Made by a program: the position numbers and the translations under genes
The notes under the pieces: model-generated
The model's database searches: none
What the model saw: only the letters and a program-made list of their open reading frames with translations
What the model was told of the DNA's origin: nothing
NCBI GenBank assembly: GCA_023391095.1
Contig: JAEWBN010000017.1
Coordinates: 32,260-96,259 of the forward strand
Direction: 5' to 3'
Length of the DNA stretch: 64,000 bases
Source: Pseudomonadota bacterium
GTDB taxonomy: Bacteria > Pseudomonadota > Alphaproteobacteria > Rhizobiales > Devosiaceae
Part shown: positions 25,366-34,648 of the stretch, piece by piece
Numbering within the stretch: position 1 is the stretch's first letter
Layout of the letters: every line of letters begins with the position of its first letter

Positions 25366-26624
25366 CGCCCGATCTGGGCGAGCCGGCGTCTCTGGCCCGC
25401 CTGTTTGCGCCCGTGGCGCAGGAGCCCGCCATCGGGCTGGCCGTTTCAGGTGGCGCCGATAGCCTCGCTTTGATGCTTCTGGCGCACCGCTGGGCGAGCA
25501 TTGCCGACAGCTCCCCCAAGCTCATCGTCTATAGCGTTGACCATGGCCTGCGGCCCGAAGCGCAGGACGAGGTTGCCATGGTGCTTGCGGCGGCGGAGGC
25601 ACGTGGCCTTGCTGCACGAGGGCTGGTCTGGGAGGGCGACAAACGCGCAACGGGCCTCCAGGAAGCGGCAAGACTGGCCCGATATGGCCTCATCGGCGAG
25701 GCTATGGTCAGGGATGGCGCGACAGTGCTGCTCACCGCCCATCACCGCATGGATCAAGCCGAAACGGTGCTGATGCGGCTGGCGCATGGCAGCGGTCTTG
25801 AGGGCCTCAAGGCCATGGCGCCCCATTCGGTCGTCGAGGGCGTGCGCATCTTCCGCCCCCTGCTCGATGTTGAACCGGCGACGCTGGCAAGTCTGGTGGA
25901 CGCTGAGGGCATGACGCCTGCCCATGACCCTTCCAACCACGACACCGACTACGAACGCGTGCGCTGGCGCAAGCTGCTGCCGGTTCTGGCCGATCATGGC
26001 CTCGACACCGCCACCCTGTCCCGCTTCGCCCTCCGGATGGCAGAGGCCGACGATGCGCTGACGCAGATGGCGCATGCCGCCTTTGACGAACTGGTGACGT
26101 TTGACGGGTTTGGGGCAGCCATTCTCCCGGCCGCAGCTTTTGGCACGATCAGTCCGGCCATCGGCCGCCGCGTCCTGGGCCGCGTACTCAATATCGTGGG
26201 CGGCCGGCAGCGGCCGCGGGCTTTGGGCCAGGTTGAGCGCCTTTACGACCAGATCACGGCGCGCGACCTGCCACCGGCCGCGACGCTGCTGGGCGCGGTG
26301 CTCCGCCTCAAGGGCGATACGCTGAGCATTTCCCGCGAACCGGGTCGTGCCCTCCTGCCGGATCGACCGCTCGTGCCGGGTGAAGCGATCATCTGGGACC
26401 AGCGCTTCCGCATCGCCAGCCGGCCCGAAGCCGAGCACCTGACCGTCAGCGCCAGTGAATTTATGCCGCGCCATCGGCTGGAGCATGTTCTGGGCTTCAA
26501 GGTGACGACGCCTGCCGAAGCCATCCGCACCGCGCCAGTGGTGCGCGACGGCGCCGGCGACCTGCTTGCGCTGGGCGGCTGGTCCTTTGATGACCGCGTC
26601 ACGGTGGATCTCCTGATCGACTAG
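25350..26624 (+). CDS. tilS: tRNA(Ile)-lysidine synthetase TilS
   Basis: Modifies C34 of the AUA-reading tRNA(Ile) to lysidine; essential. The 424 residues open with the PP-loop LAVSGGADSLALMLLAHRW (about residues 30-48), with YSVDHGLRPEAQDE and LLTAHHRMDQAETVLMRLAHGSG following, all N-type ATP pyrophosphatase marks. The C-terminal part is divergent, as usual in alphaproteobacteria. In many relatives ftsH follows; here argB does. Confidence 0.94.
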   Translation: MRAGLTPDLGEPASLARLFAPVAQEPAIGLAVSGGADSLALMLLAHRWASIADSSPKLIVYSVDHGLRPEAQDEVAMVLAAAEARGLAARGLVWEGDKRATGLQEAARLARYGLIGEAMVRDGATVLLTAHHRMDQAETVLMRLAHGSGLEGLKAMAPHSVVEGVRIFRPLLDVEPATLASLVDAEGMTPAHDPSNHDTDYERVRWRKLLPVLADHGLDTATLSRFALRMAEADDALTQMAHAAFDELVTFDGFGAAILPAAAFGTISPAIGRRVLGRVLNIVGGRQRPRALGQVERLYDQITARDLPPAATLLGAVLRLKGDTLSISREPGRALLPDRPLVPGEAIIWDQRFRIASRPEAEHLTVSASEFMPRHRLEHVLGFKVTTPAEAIRTAPVVRDGAGDLLALGGWSFDDRVTVDLLID

Positions 26625-26732
26625 GTCCAAAGTTTTGCGCCGGGGGCGAAATTTCTCCCCATTGCCGATTTAAACCCCCGGCAAAATCGAATAGACCCAT
26701 TGCCCGATTGCCTTTGAGGGAGAGCTGCGCCG

Positions 26733-27635
26733 ATGGCCGAAGATACACCCAATACCGATCGGTTCAGCCATGATGCCGGCATCCTGGCGCAGGCCCTGCC
26801 CTATATGCAGCGCTACGAAGGCAAGACCGTCGTGGTGAAATATGGCGGCCATGCCATGGGTGACGCCAAGCTCGGCCAGGCCTTTGCCCGCGATATTGCG
26901 CTCCTCAAGCAGTCAAAGGTCAATCCAATAGTCGTCCATGGCGGGGGGCCGCAGATCGCCTCCATGCTCAAGAACCTGGGCATCGAATCCAAGTTTGAAG
27001 GCGGGCTGCGGGTTACCGACAAGCGGACCATGGAAATTGTCGAGATGGTCCTGGCCGGCTCGATCAACAAGGAAATCGTCGCCCTGATCAATGCCGAGGG
27101 CGAATGGGCCATCGGCCTTTGCGGCAAGGACGGCAATATGGTCTTCGCTCGCAAGGCCGAAAAGACCTATACCGACCCCACCTCCCATATCGAGCGCGTC
27201 CTTGACCTCGGCTATGTGGGCGAACCGGTGGAAGTCGACCGTACTCTGCTCGATCTGTTGGCCCGCTCGGAAATGATCCCGGTAATCGCGCCGGTGGCGC
27301 CCGGCCGCGACGGCAATACCTACAACATCAATGCCGATACCTTTGCCGGCGCCATTGCCGGTTCGCTCGGCGCCAAGCGCCTCCTGTTCCTCACCGACGT
27401 TCCCGGCGTGCTGGACAAGAATGGCAAGCTCATGCCCGAGCTGACCGTGCGCGAAGCCAAGGAACTCATCGCCGACGGCACGATTTCCGGCGGCATGATC
27501 CCCAAGGTCGAGACCTGCCTTGAAGCGCTGGAAAACGGCGTCGAGGGCGTCGTCATCCTCAATGGCAAGACCCCGCATGTCGTTCTGGTCGAGCTCTTTA
27601 CCGAACATGGTGCCGGCACGCTGATCGTGCGCTGA
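26733..27635 (+). CDS. argB: Acetylglutamate kinase
   Basis: Second step of arginine biosynthesis. A 300-residue amino acid kinase with KTVVVKYGGHAMGD (phosphate-binding), PIVVHGGGPQI, the N-acetylglutamate-binding GGLRVTDKRTMEIVEMVL, and GGMIPKVETCLEAL near the end. The length and N-terminal extension (SHDAGILAQALPYMQRYEGK) are those of the arginine-sensitive hexameric type, so feedback inhibition by arginine is likely. Confidence 0.97.
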   Translation: MAEDTPNTDRFSHDAGILAQALPYMQRYEGKTVVVKYGGHAMGDAKLGQAFARDIALLKQSKVNPIVVHGGGPQIASMLKNLGIESKFEGGLRVTDKRTMEIVEMVLAGSINKEIVALINAEGEWAIGLCGKDGNMVFARKAEKTYTDPTSHIERVLDLGYVGEPVEVDRTLLDLLARSEMIPVIAPVAPGRDGNTYNINADTFAGAIAGSLGAKRLLFLTDVPGVLDKNGKLMPELTVREAKELIADGTISGGMIPKVETCLEALENGVEGVVILNGKTPHVVLVELFTEHGAGTLIVR

Positions 27636-27704
27636 CTGCAACTCCGCGCCACCCGGCGCGGTTGTGCTGTCTGCTGTCATGACTGGCTACGGAGCGTCTA
27701 TCGT

Positions 27705-28484
27705 TTGGGAACCGAGTTCTTTATCTTCGCAGCCATCGGCTTTTTCGCCCAGATCGTGGATGGGGCACTCGGAATGGCCTATGGCGTGGTCAGTTCCACC
27801 ATGCTGCTGGCCTTCGGCGTCCCTCCGGCCGCAGCGTCCGCCAGCGTCCATGCCGCCGAAATGTTCACCACCGCCGCATCGGCCTCGAGCCATGTGGCCC
27901 ACAAGAATGTCAATTGGCGCCTGTTCTGGCGCCTGGCCCCCGCCGGCATCGTGGGTGGCGTGCTCGGCACCTATGTGCTGACCGCCATAGATGGGGCGAT
28001 CCTGCGCCCCTTCGTGACGGTCTATCTCGGACTTTTGGGCATCTACATCCTCTACCGCGCCTTCCGCATCCGTGCCGCGTACAAGGAACCGCAGACCAAG
28101 CTGGTCCTGCCGCTCGGCGTCGCAGGTGGTTTCGTCGACGCCGCCGGCGGCGGAGGCTGGGGACCGATTGTCACATCCAGCCTCATCGGTTCGGGCGGTG
28201 CGCCCCGCTATATCGTGGGCACGGTGAACACGGTCGAATTCTTCGTCACCACCGCGGTTTCAGTGGCCTTTATCACGGCGCTCCTGACCGGGCACTGGGA
28301 AGAAGGCGGCGGCATTGAGCGGCATTTGTGGTCCGTGGGCGGCCTCGTCGCTGGCGGTATCCTGGCGGCACCACTGGCAGGCTTTGTGGTGCGCGCCATT
28401 CCACCGCAAAAGCTGATGATGCTGGTCGGCGGTCTTGTGATTGCGCTGGCCTGCTTCCAGACCTGGCAACTGTTCAACCAGTGA
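27705..28484 (+). CDS. TauE/SafE-family sulfite/anion exporter
   Basis: A 259-residue inner-membrane permease of the TSUP family. Eight or so hydrophobic segments are arranged in two halves, each opening with the family motif: FAQIVDGALGMAYGVVSS (residues 12-29) and GGFVDAAGGGGWGPIVTS (about 139-156). The only suitable start is TTG at 27705, with GGAG about 12 nt upstream. Substrates in this family are sulfite, sulfonates or other small anions; the substrate here is unknown. A bidirectional terminator follows. Confidence 0.88.
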   Translation: MGTEFFIFAAIGFFAQIVDGALGMAYGVVSSTMLLAFGVPPAAASASVHAAEMFTTAASASSHVAHKNVNWRLFWRLAPAGIVGGVLGTYVLTAIDGAILRPFVTVYLGLLGIYILYRAFRIRAAYKEPQTKLVLPLGVAGGFVDAAGGGGWGPIVTSSLIGSGGAPRYIVGTVNTVEFFVTTAVSVAFITALLTGHWEEGGGIERHLWSVGGLVAGGILAAPLAGFVVRAIPPQKLMMLVGGLVIALACFQTWQLFNQ

Positions 28485-28489
28485 AAAAG

Positions 28490-28507
28490 GCCGCCCGCGG
28501 GCGGCCT
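28490..28507. terminator. Bidirectional terminator between convergent genes
   Basis: GGCCGCCCGCGGGCGGCC, a perfect 18-bp palindrome flanked by AAAAA on the left and TTT on the right. It lies in the 30-bp gap between the TauE-like gene and the MFS efflux gene, whose stops face each other. Confidence 0.85.
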
Positions 28508-28514
28508 TTGTGCA

Positions 28515-29999
28515 TCAGGCTTCCATCGCAACGGGCGCTGGCCGACCCTGCGGCTGGCGGCCCGATGGCTTGAAGACGAAAGCCATGGCCAAGACCAGGC
28601 CGAAGGACACCACCTGATACCAGAGCGCCAGCGACGCGGCATTTGAGAAGGCAAATTCCGGGCCCGATCCGGCGGCGAAATTGCCGGCCAGCCGGGAAAA
28701 GAAAATCTGCCCCACAAGCGCAATGCCAAGCGCGCCGCCCACCTGCTGGAAGGCCTGCAATGCCCCGGAGCCGGCCCCGGCATCACGTGGCGGCACATTG
28801 CGCAGGACCAGCTGGAACAGGGACGAAAAGCCCGTGCCCAAGCCGATGCCTGCAATGACGAGGGCTGGCAAGAAGGTGATGGACTCGATGGTTTGGCCGG
28901 CATTGGCAAAGATGAAGTGGAGCCAGAGGATGCCTCCGGCCAGAAGCGTGCCGGCCGCGGCAAGGCGGCTGCGCAGATAGTGCGACCCGAAGCGTCCCGC
29001 TATGAAGGACGCGATCAGCACGCCGACCGAGAACGGGGTATTGGCAAGGCCCGACTGAAGCGGGGAATAGCCGAAGCCCGATTGCAGCATCAGCGAGATG
29101 ATCAGGAACATGCCCGGAATGCCCGAGGCAAAGACGGTGACCACGAAGGCGCCGAACATATAGTCGCGGTTGCGCAGGAGATCGTAGTTGAGCAATTGCG
29201 GCTGACCCGCCTTGGCGCGCCTGCCTTGCCAGACGTAGAAGGTCCCCAGAAGGGCGACGCCCGCTGCCATCATGGCAAAGGACCAGAGCGGCCAGCCGAA
29301 GGCGCGTCCTTCGATGATGGGAAAGACGAGCGCGATGATGCCAAGGCCGAAAAGGGCGATGCCGACATAGTCGTTGCTCAGGTCCTTGTGACCCGGCAGG
29401 CGGGGAATGAGCAGCCAGCCGGCGACGATGGCGGCAATGCCGATGGGAATGTTGACAAGAAAGATCGGCTGCCAGTCGAGCCCGAAAAGCTGCGCATCGA
29501 TCAGGATGCCGCCCAGGATCGGCCCGCACACCGAGGCCAGACCCGCCGACAGGCCGAACAGCGAAAAGGCCTGCCCGCGTTCATTGGGAGGGAAGGTGAC
29601 CGTAGCGATGGCCAGCACCTGCGGCGTCATCATGGCCCCGCCAATGCCCTGGAGCACGCGGGCGGCGATCAGCATTTCGATATTATGCGCGAGCCCGCAG
29701 AGGGCCGAGGCCGCCGTAAACGCCCCCACGCCCCATAGGAACATTTTCGTGCGGCCCACAATGTCGCCCAGCCGGCCAAATGGCAGAAGGCCGAGAGCAA
29801 AGGCCAGAACATAGGCTGCGACCACCCACTCGATCTGGCTGTCCGAGGCGCCCAGATCTTCGCGCATCGAGGGGAGCGCGACATTGACGATGGTCACGTC
29901 GATCAGGTTCATGAAATTGGCGATCAGCAGGATGGCCAGCGAAAGCCAGCGGCGCGGATCGGGGGGCGTGGCCGTTTCGGCCGCATAGGTCTGTGACAT
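28515..29999 (-). CDS. MFS multidrug efflux transporter (DHA2, 14-TM type)
   Basis: A 494-residue drug:proton antiporter of the EmrB/QacA type. About fourteen hydrophobic segments are present. Family motifs are NFMNLIDVTIVNVALPSM (motif D1, residues 29-46), WVVAAYVLAFALGLLPFGRLGDIVGR (motif A region) and RVLQGIGGAMMTPQVLA (motif B) with GPILGGILID (motif C). It lies 17 bp downstream of a TetR regulator on the same strand, so the two are one operon and expression is probably relieved by a ligand of that regulator. Confidence 0.93.
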   Translation of the reverse strand: MSQTYAAETATPPDPRRWLSLAILLIANFMNLIDVTIVNVALPSMREDLGASDSQIEWVVAAYVLAFALGLLPFGRLGDIVGRTKMFLWGVGAFTAASALCGLAHNIEMLIAARVLQGIGGAMMTPQVLAIATVTFPPNERGQAFSLFGLSAGLASVCGPILGGILIDAQLFGLDWQPIFLVNIPIGIAAIVAGWLLIPRLPGHKDLSNDYVGIALFGLGIIALVFPIIEGRAFGWPLWSFAMMAAGVALLGTFYVWQGRRAKAGQPQLLNYDLLRNRDYMFGAFVVTVFASGIPGMFLIISLMLQSGFGYSPLQSGLANTPFSVGVLIASFIAGRFGSHYLRSRLAAAGTLLAGGILWLHFIFANAGQTIESITFLPALVIAGIGLGTGFSSLFQLVLRNVPPRDAGAGSGALQAFQQVGGALGIALVGQIFFSRLAGNFAAGSGPEFAFSNAASLALWYQVVSFGLVLAMAFVFKPSGRQPQGRPAPVAMEA

Positions 30000-30016
30000 G
30001 ATGGCTCTCTGGGAGG

Positions 30017-30613
30017 TCAGATTTTGGCGGCCCGAAAGGCCCGCTCGAATTCGGCAAACACGGCAAGAACGTCTGAACGCGCTGGTCGGGTGATCCGCCA
30101 GCTCGAAACCATACCCGCATAAATGCGGGCGGCAGCATCCGGGTCGAGATCGGCCCGGAGGGAGCCATCGTCGGCGCCCTTGCGAAACATCTCCGCCAAG
30201 CTGGCCAGCCAGCCCAGCCGCATGGGCCGCATGATGGCGGCAATGGCGGGGTCGCGGCGAGCGCGCTCGGTCAGCTCGGCCATAACGGCCAGGCGTCCGG
30301 GCGCCTCTTCAATGGATTCAAGCGCATCCTCGAACTCCATACGAAGCAATTCCAGCCCGCTCTTGCCTGCGCGTGGCCGCGACAGATCCTGCGCCACAAA
30401 TTCGGCCTTGAGGCTTTCAGCCACCAGGGCCACCAGCGCTTCCTTGCTGGGCACATGGTAATGCAGCGTCGCGACATTGATGCCCACACGGGCGGCGATG
30501 TCGCGCGTGCGCAGGCCTTCGAGCCCCTTTTCAACGATGATGTCGCGCGCCGCCTGGGCAATGGCGGCGCGGCGTTCGTCGCTGCTTTCGCGTTTCTGGA
30601 TATCCGGTTCCAT
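30017..30613 (-). CDS. TetR-family transcriptional repressor
   Basis: A 198-residue regulator. Residues 14-60 form the DNA-binding domain (RAAIAQAARDIIVEKGLEGL, then IAARVGINVATLHYHVPSKE, the typical TetR recognition helix). The rest is a TetR_C-like ligand-binding domain. It is directly upstream of and co-oriented with the MFS efflux gene. A perfect 7-2-7 palindrome 32 bp before its start is the likely operator for autoregulation. Confidence 0.93.
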   Translation of the reverse strand: MEPDIQKRESSDERRAAIAQAARDIIVEKGLEGLRTRDIAARVGINVATLHYHVPSKEALVALVAESLKAEFVAQDLSRPRAGKSGLELLRMEFEDALESIEEAPGRLAVMAELTERARRDPAIAAIMRPMRLGWLASLAEMFRKGADDGSLRADLDPDAAARIYAGMVSSWRITRPARSDVLAVFAEFERAFRAAKI

Positions 30614-30644
30614 GCCCAGCCTCTACGCCGCCACACAGCAACAA

Positions 30645-30660
30645 TCAATCAGTTGATTGA
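30645..30660. promoter_or_regulatory. Candidate TetR operator
   Basis: TCAATCAGTTGATTGA is a perfect 7-2-7 inverted repeat in the divergent region between the tetR/MFS operon and the threonine dehydratase gene. Size and symmetry suit a TetR-family dimer. It could also affect the divergent dehydratase gene 97 bp away. Confidence 0.6.
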
Positions 30661-30756
30661 GACAATGCAGCCATGCGTTTCGGGGGCACCCTGGCCGGCG
30701 CGGTTGACATTTTCTGTCAGCAGGCGTCCATCAGCCTGCCGTTTCCGGAGGCGCGC

Positions 30757-32307
30757 ATGACTGACTACGTTCGCAAAATCCTGACCTCTTCTGTCTACGA
30801 GGTTGCCGAGCAAACCCCGCTCGAACCAATGGAACTGCTGTCCGAACGCCTGGGCCGCACTATTCTGGTCAAGCGCGAAGACCTTCAGCCGGTCTTTTCG
30901 TTCAAAATCCGTGGCGCCCATAATCGCATCGTGCATCTTACTGCCGAGGAACGCGCACGCGGCGTCATCTGCGCCTCTGCCGGCAACCATGCACAGGGCG
31001 TTGCGCTGTCGGCAACACGGCTGGGTATCCGCTCGGTTGTGGTCATGCCCACCACGACGCCGCTGATCAAGGTGAACGCGGTCAGGCGCCTGGGCGGCGA
31101 AGTCGTGCTATTCGGCGACGGCTTTGACGCCGCACGCGCGCATGCTGCGGGGCTGGCCGAACGCCATGGCTATGTCTTCGTCCATCCGTTCGATGATCCC
31201 GACGTGATCGCGGGCCAAGGCACGGTGGGGCTTGAGCTGATGCGCCAGCATCCCGAGCCGATCGGGGCGATCTATGTGCCGGTCGGCGGCGGTGGATTGG
31301 CCGCTGGCATTGCCAGTTTCGTTAAATTCCTGCGCCCGGAAATCCGCGTCATCGGCGTCGAACCGGAAGAAGCAGCCAGCATGAAAGCGGCCATCGCCGC
31401 CGGCAAACCCGTGCCGCTCGACCAGGTGGGACTTTTTGCCGATGGCGTCGCCGTGCGTCAGGTGGGTGACGAAACCTTCCGCCTCTGCCGCGAACTGCTT
31501 GACGACATTGTCACCGTCTCGGCGGACGAAATCTGCGCCGCCATCAAGGACATTTTCGACGACCACCGCGCCATAACCGAACCCGCTGGGGCGCTGGCGC
31601 TGGCCGGTCTGCGCCGCGATGTGGAGAACGGCAATGCTCCGCAGGGGGCGCTGATCGCCATCAATTCGGGCGCCAATGTCAATTTTGACCGCCTGCGTTA
31701 TGTCGCCGAGCGTGCCGAAATTGGGGAACGCGCCGAGGCCCTGCTGGCCGTAACCATTCCCGAGCGACCCGGCTCCTATCGCGCGTTTATCCGGCTTATT
31801 GGCAACCGGGCCATCACCGAGTTCAACTACCGCTATGCCCCCGGTGCCAGCGCCAATATCTTTGTGGGGGTCAAACTCTCTCGCGGCGATGCCGAAAAGA
31901 CCGAAATCATCGGCCTGCTCGAAGCGAACGGCCTGACCGTCGCCGACATGACCGACAATGAAGTGGCAAAGCTCCATGTCCGCTACATGGTGGGAGGGCG
32001 TGTGTCGGGCCTGCTGGACGAGCGGCTTTTTCGCTTCCAGTTTCCCGAGCGCCCCGGCGCTCTGCTGAAATTCCTCGAAGGGCTGAACGATGCCTGGAAC
32101 ATCTCCCTGTTCCACTATCGCAATCACGGCTCGGACTACGGCCGCGTATTGGTTGGTGTCCAGGTTCCGCCCGAAACGGCTGCGGACTTTACAGCACATA
32201 TCGACGCCATCGGCTTTCCCTATTGGGACGAAACCGGCAATGCGGCCTATCGGCAGTTTCTTCACGGGGACTCTGACACCCTGAAACAGGGTTCGACATC
32301 GGCCTGA
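30757..32307 (+). CDS. ilvA: Threonine ammonia-lyase, biosynthetic type with two ACT-like domains
   Basis: PLP enzyme converting threonine to 2-oxobutanoate for isoleucine synthesis. The start at 30757 has GGAGG at 6 nt and gives 516 residues, the length of the long biosynthetic form. The PLP lysine is in VFSFKIRGAHNRI, the phosphate-binding glycine loop is VPVGGGGLAAGI, and two C-terminal ACT-like regulatory domains start at VTIPERPGSYRAFIRLIG and FQFPERPGALLKFLEGL. Allosteric inhibition by isoleucine is expected from this architecture. Confidence 0.95.
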   Translation: MTDYVRKILTSSVYEVAEQTPLEPMELLSERLGRTILVKREDLQPVFSFKIRGAHNRIVHLTAEERARGVICASAGNHAQGVALSATRLGIRSVVVMPTTTPLIKVNAVRRLGGEVVLFGDGFDAARAHAAGLAERHGYVFVHPFDDPDVIAGQGTVGLELMRQHPEPIGAIYVPVGGGGLAAGIASFVKFLRPEIRVIGVEPEEAASMKAAIAAGKPVPLDQVGLFADGVAVRQVGDETFRLCRELLDDIVTVSADEICAAIKDIFDDHRAITEPAGALALAGLRRDVENGNAPQGALIAINSGANVNFDRLRYVAERAEIGERAEALLAVTIPERPGSYRAFIRLIGNRAITEFNYRYAPGASANIFVGVKLSRGDAEKTEIIGLLEANGLTVADMTDNEVAKLHVRYMVGGRVSGLLDERLFRFQFPERPGALLKFLEGLNDAWNISLFHYRNHGSDYGRVLVGVQVPPETAADFTAHIDAIGFPYWDETGNAAYRQFLHGDSDTLKQGSTSA

Positions 32308-32444
32308 AATAAACGTCATCTAAAGGCTATGACGCATTTCCGCCTTCAAGCCGTTGAATTTATGGACGGCAAGGGCGATTTGAGACTTTAAGGCTGCAAC
32401 CGGGTGTACGGTTAGGCGGCATCACCCAGGGACAGAAAAAGAAC

Positions 32445-33677
32445 ATGACACGGACGACCAAGACCACCGGCCTGATGCTTGCCACCGGGCTCGCCACTCT
32501 GGCACTCCTGCAGCCCGCCATGGCGCTCGATGCCGAGGCCTTTGTCGACCGTATTGAAGCCGTATACCAGACGCTCGGCTACCAGTTCGATTTCGGCGCC
32601 GCCTCCGTGGATGGCAGCACCGTCACCGTGGATGGTTTGACCGTCGACGCCACGGGCGCCGGCGAGGAGCCCTTCACCATCGACACTCAGCTGACCTTTA
32701 CCGGCGTCGTGGAAACCGAGGACGGCGGCTATACCGCCGAGCGCCTGACCGTGCCGGACGTGGATGCCGAGTTTGCCACCGAGCCGACCGGCCGCATTAC
32801 CGTGACCGACATTGTGGCCGAGGACATCTGGCTCCCGGCCGCAGACAATGTGAACTTCATCTCCGCCATGCAGGCCGTCGCCAATATCTCGACTGGACCG
32901 CTCAGCGTCACCCGCGACGGCACGGAAGTGATCACCGTCGACAGCATGTCGCTGGTGTCCGAATACACCTATGACGACGCCGATGAACTGGACACCGTCG
33001 CCTCCGACCTGTCGATCAGCAATATCTGGGCGGACCTCAGCACCGTTGGCGAGGAAGATCCTGACGCCGGCGCGGTGATCGAGGCGCTTGGCCTCACTGA
33101 AATCAATGGCAATGTCACCCAGTTGTCGAGCTGGTCGATAGCCGATGGCCGCATGGTCGTCGACGAATTCCTGTTCGATTTTGCCGATGTCGGCGCTCTC
33201 GACATCAAGATGGACCTCTCCGGCTTCACCCCCGAGGTGATGGACAAGATCTATGCGCTCCAGGCACAGAGCATGGAAGACACCAGCGAGGAAGCCCAGG
33301 CCCAGCAGATGATGGCCGGCATGGAACTGGCGCAGGCCATTATCCTCACCAGCGCCAGCATCCGCTACGACGATGCCTCGCTCGCCGGCAAGCTGCTCGA
33401 CATGTTCGCCGCCCAGTCCGGTGCCGAGCGCGCAGCGTTTGTTGAAGGCCTCAAGGCCATGCTGCCGACACTGGTTGGCCAGGCCGGCATCCCGGCCCTC
33501 ACCGACATGGTCGTGCCGCAGGTCAGCGCTTTCCTCGACGATCCGCAGAGCCTCGAAATCGCGGTGAAGCCCGCCAGCCCCACCAGCGTTCTCGTGCTGA
33601 GCGCGGCGGCTGCCAATCCGGCCGGGCTAATCAAGGCGCTAGGTCTTGCAGTCACGGCCAACCAGGCGGCCGAATAA
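32445..33677 (+). CDS. Exported protein of unknown function
   Basis: A 410-residue protein with a clear signal peptide (about residues 9-27, GLMLATGLATLALLQPAMAL). The mature part is acidic, rich in Asp, Thr, Val and Ala, with many short beta-like stretches (GSTVTVDGLTVDATG, RITVTDIVAEDIWLP, IKMDLSGFTPEVM), suggesting a periplasmic beta-rich fold. I recognise no characterised family; similar proteins seem limited to related Hyphomicrobiales. It is monocistronic: a long 5' gap precedes it and a strong terminator follows. Confidence 0.8.
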   Translation: MTRTTKTTGLMLATGLATLALLQPAMALDAEAFVDRIEAVYQTLGYQFDFGAASVDGSTVTVDGLTVDATGAGEEPFTIDTQLTFTGVVETEDGGYTAERLTVPDVDAEFATEPTGRITVTDIVAEDIWLPAADNVNFISAMQAVANISTGPLSVTRDGTEVITVDSMSLVSEYTYDDADELDTVASDLSISNIWADLSTVGEEDPDAGAVIEALGLTEINGNVTQLSSWSIADGRMVVDEFLFDFADVGALDIKMDLSGFTPEVMDKIYALQAQSMEDTSEEAQAQQMMAGMELAQAIILTSASIRYDDASLAGKLLDMFAAQSGAERAAFVEGLKAMLPTLVGQAGIPALTDMVVPQVSAFLDDPQSLEIAVKPASPTSVLVLSAAAANPAGLIKALGLAVTANQAAE

Positions 33678-33700
33678 GCCCGATCGAACGACAAAACAAA

Positions 33701-33720
33701 AGGCCTCCGCAAGGAGGCCT
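33701..33720. terminator. Intrinsic terminator after the exported protein gene
   Basis: AGGCCTCC-GCAA-GGAGGCCT, an 8-bp stem with a GCAA tetraloop, with AAA before and TTT after, 23 bp past the stop. It would work in both directions. Confidence 0.88.
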
Positions 33721-33800
33721 TTTCATTTCCGGCCAACACGATGGCATGATCGACCGGCGTCGGCATGGCGACGCAACCCCGATTCCGCTATAAGCGCACC

Positions 33801-34502
33801 ATGATGTCCAGCCCCACGCCTGCCCGCACGCTCGACCACGTCACCGACTGGGTCTTCGATCTCGACAACACGCTGTATCCGCGTGAATGCAATCTCTTTG
33901 CCCAGATCGACGTGCGCATCACCCAGTATGTGATGGATGTGACCCGGCTCGATTTCGACACCGCGCGCACGCTACAGAAGCAGTACTATCAGGATTTCGG
34001 CACGACCCTCAACGGGCTGATGCACCAGCACAAGATCGACCCCGACCACTTCCTCAATACCGTCCACGCCATCGATTATTCGCCCGTTGACGCCCATCCC
34101 GGTCTGATCGAGGCCATCCGCAACCTGCCCGGCCGCAAGTTCATCCTGACCAATGGCGACACGACCCATGCCCGCTCCGTGCTGGCGCGGCTGGGCGGCC
34201 CGGAGCTGTTCGAGGACGTGCACGATATCAGGGCCATGACCTATGTGCCCAAGCCGCACCGGCAGGCCTATGACGGCTTTTTTGCCCGCTATGGCATCGA
34301 CCCCACGCGGGCGATCATGTTCGATGACCTCGAGAAGAACCTTGTCGTGCCCCATGAGGTCGGCATGGCGACCGTGCAGGTGGTGGCGGGGGCAGGCTTT
34401 ACCCATGAGCAGGTCGATGCCTGGGAGCTGGAACGGGCCAAGGGGCCGCACGTTCATCACGTGACCGCAGACCTCGCCGGGTTCCTGCGCGATCTGCCCT
34501 GA
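33801..34502 (+). CDS. HAD-family pyrimidine 5'-nucleotidase (SDT1-like)
   Basis: A 233-residue HAD phosphatase. The catalytic motif I is WVFDLDNTLYPRECNLFAQ, typical of the pyrimidine 5'-nucleotidase (SDT1/PPM1-like) branch; motif II is FILTNGDTTHA and motif IV IMFDDLEKNLVVPHEVGM. It probably hydrolyses UMP, CMP or related monophosphates. The ATG at 33801 is used; 12 residues upstream of it are in frame but not conserved-looking. Confidence 0.9.
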   Translation: MMSSPTPARTLDHVTDWVFDLDNTLYPRECNLFAQIDVRITQYVMDVTRLDFDTARTLQKQYYQDFGTTLNGLMHQHKIDPDHFLNTVHAIDYSPVDAHPGLIEAIRNLPGRKFILTNGDTTHARSVLARLGGPELFEDVHDIRAMTYVPKPHRQAYDGFFARYGIDPTRAIMFDDLEKNLVVPHEVGMATVQVVAGAGFTHEQVDAWELERAKGPHVHHVTADLAGFLRDLP

Positions 34503-34648
34503 CCGGCTTTACAGCCGATTTAAAGACCGGGTAGAACAACCATCGGCATTTGCCGATACATTCCCCTGACCCGGTGCCAGGAACGCATTGCGCCTCCACC
34601 GGGCCTGCCCACATTTCAAAAAGTCGCATCCAGCAAGGAAGCATCGCC

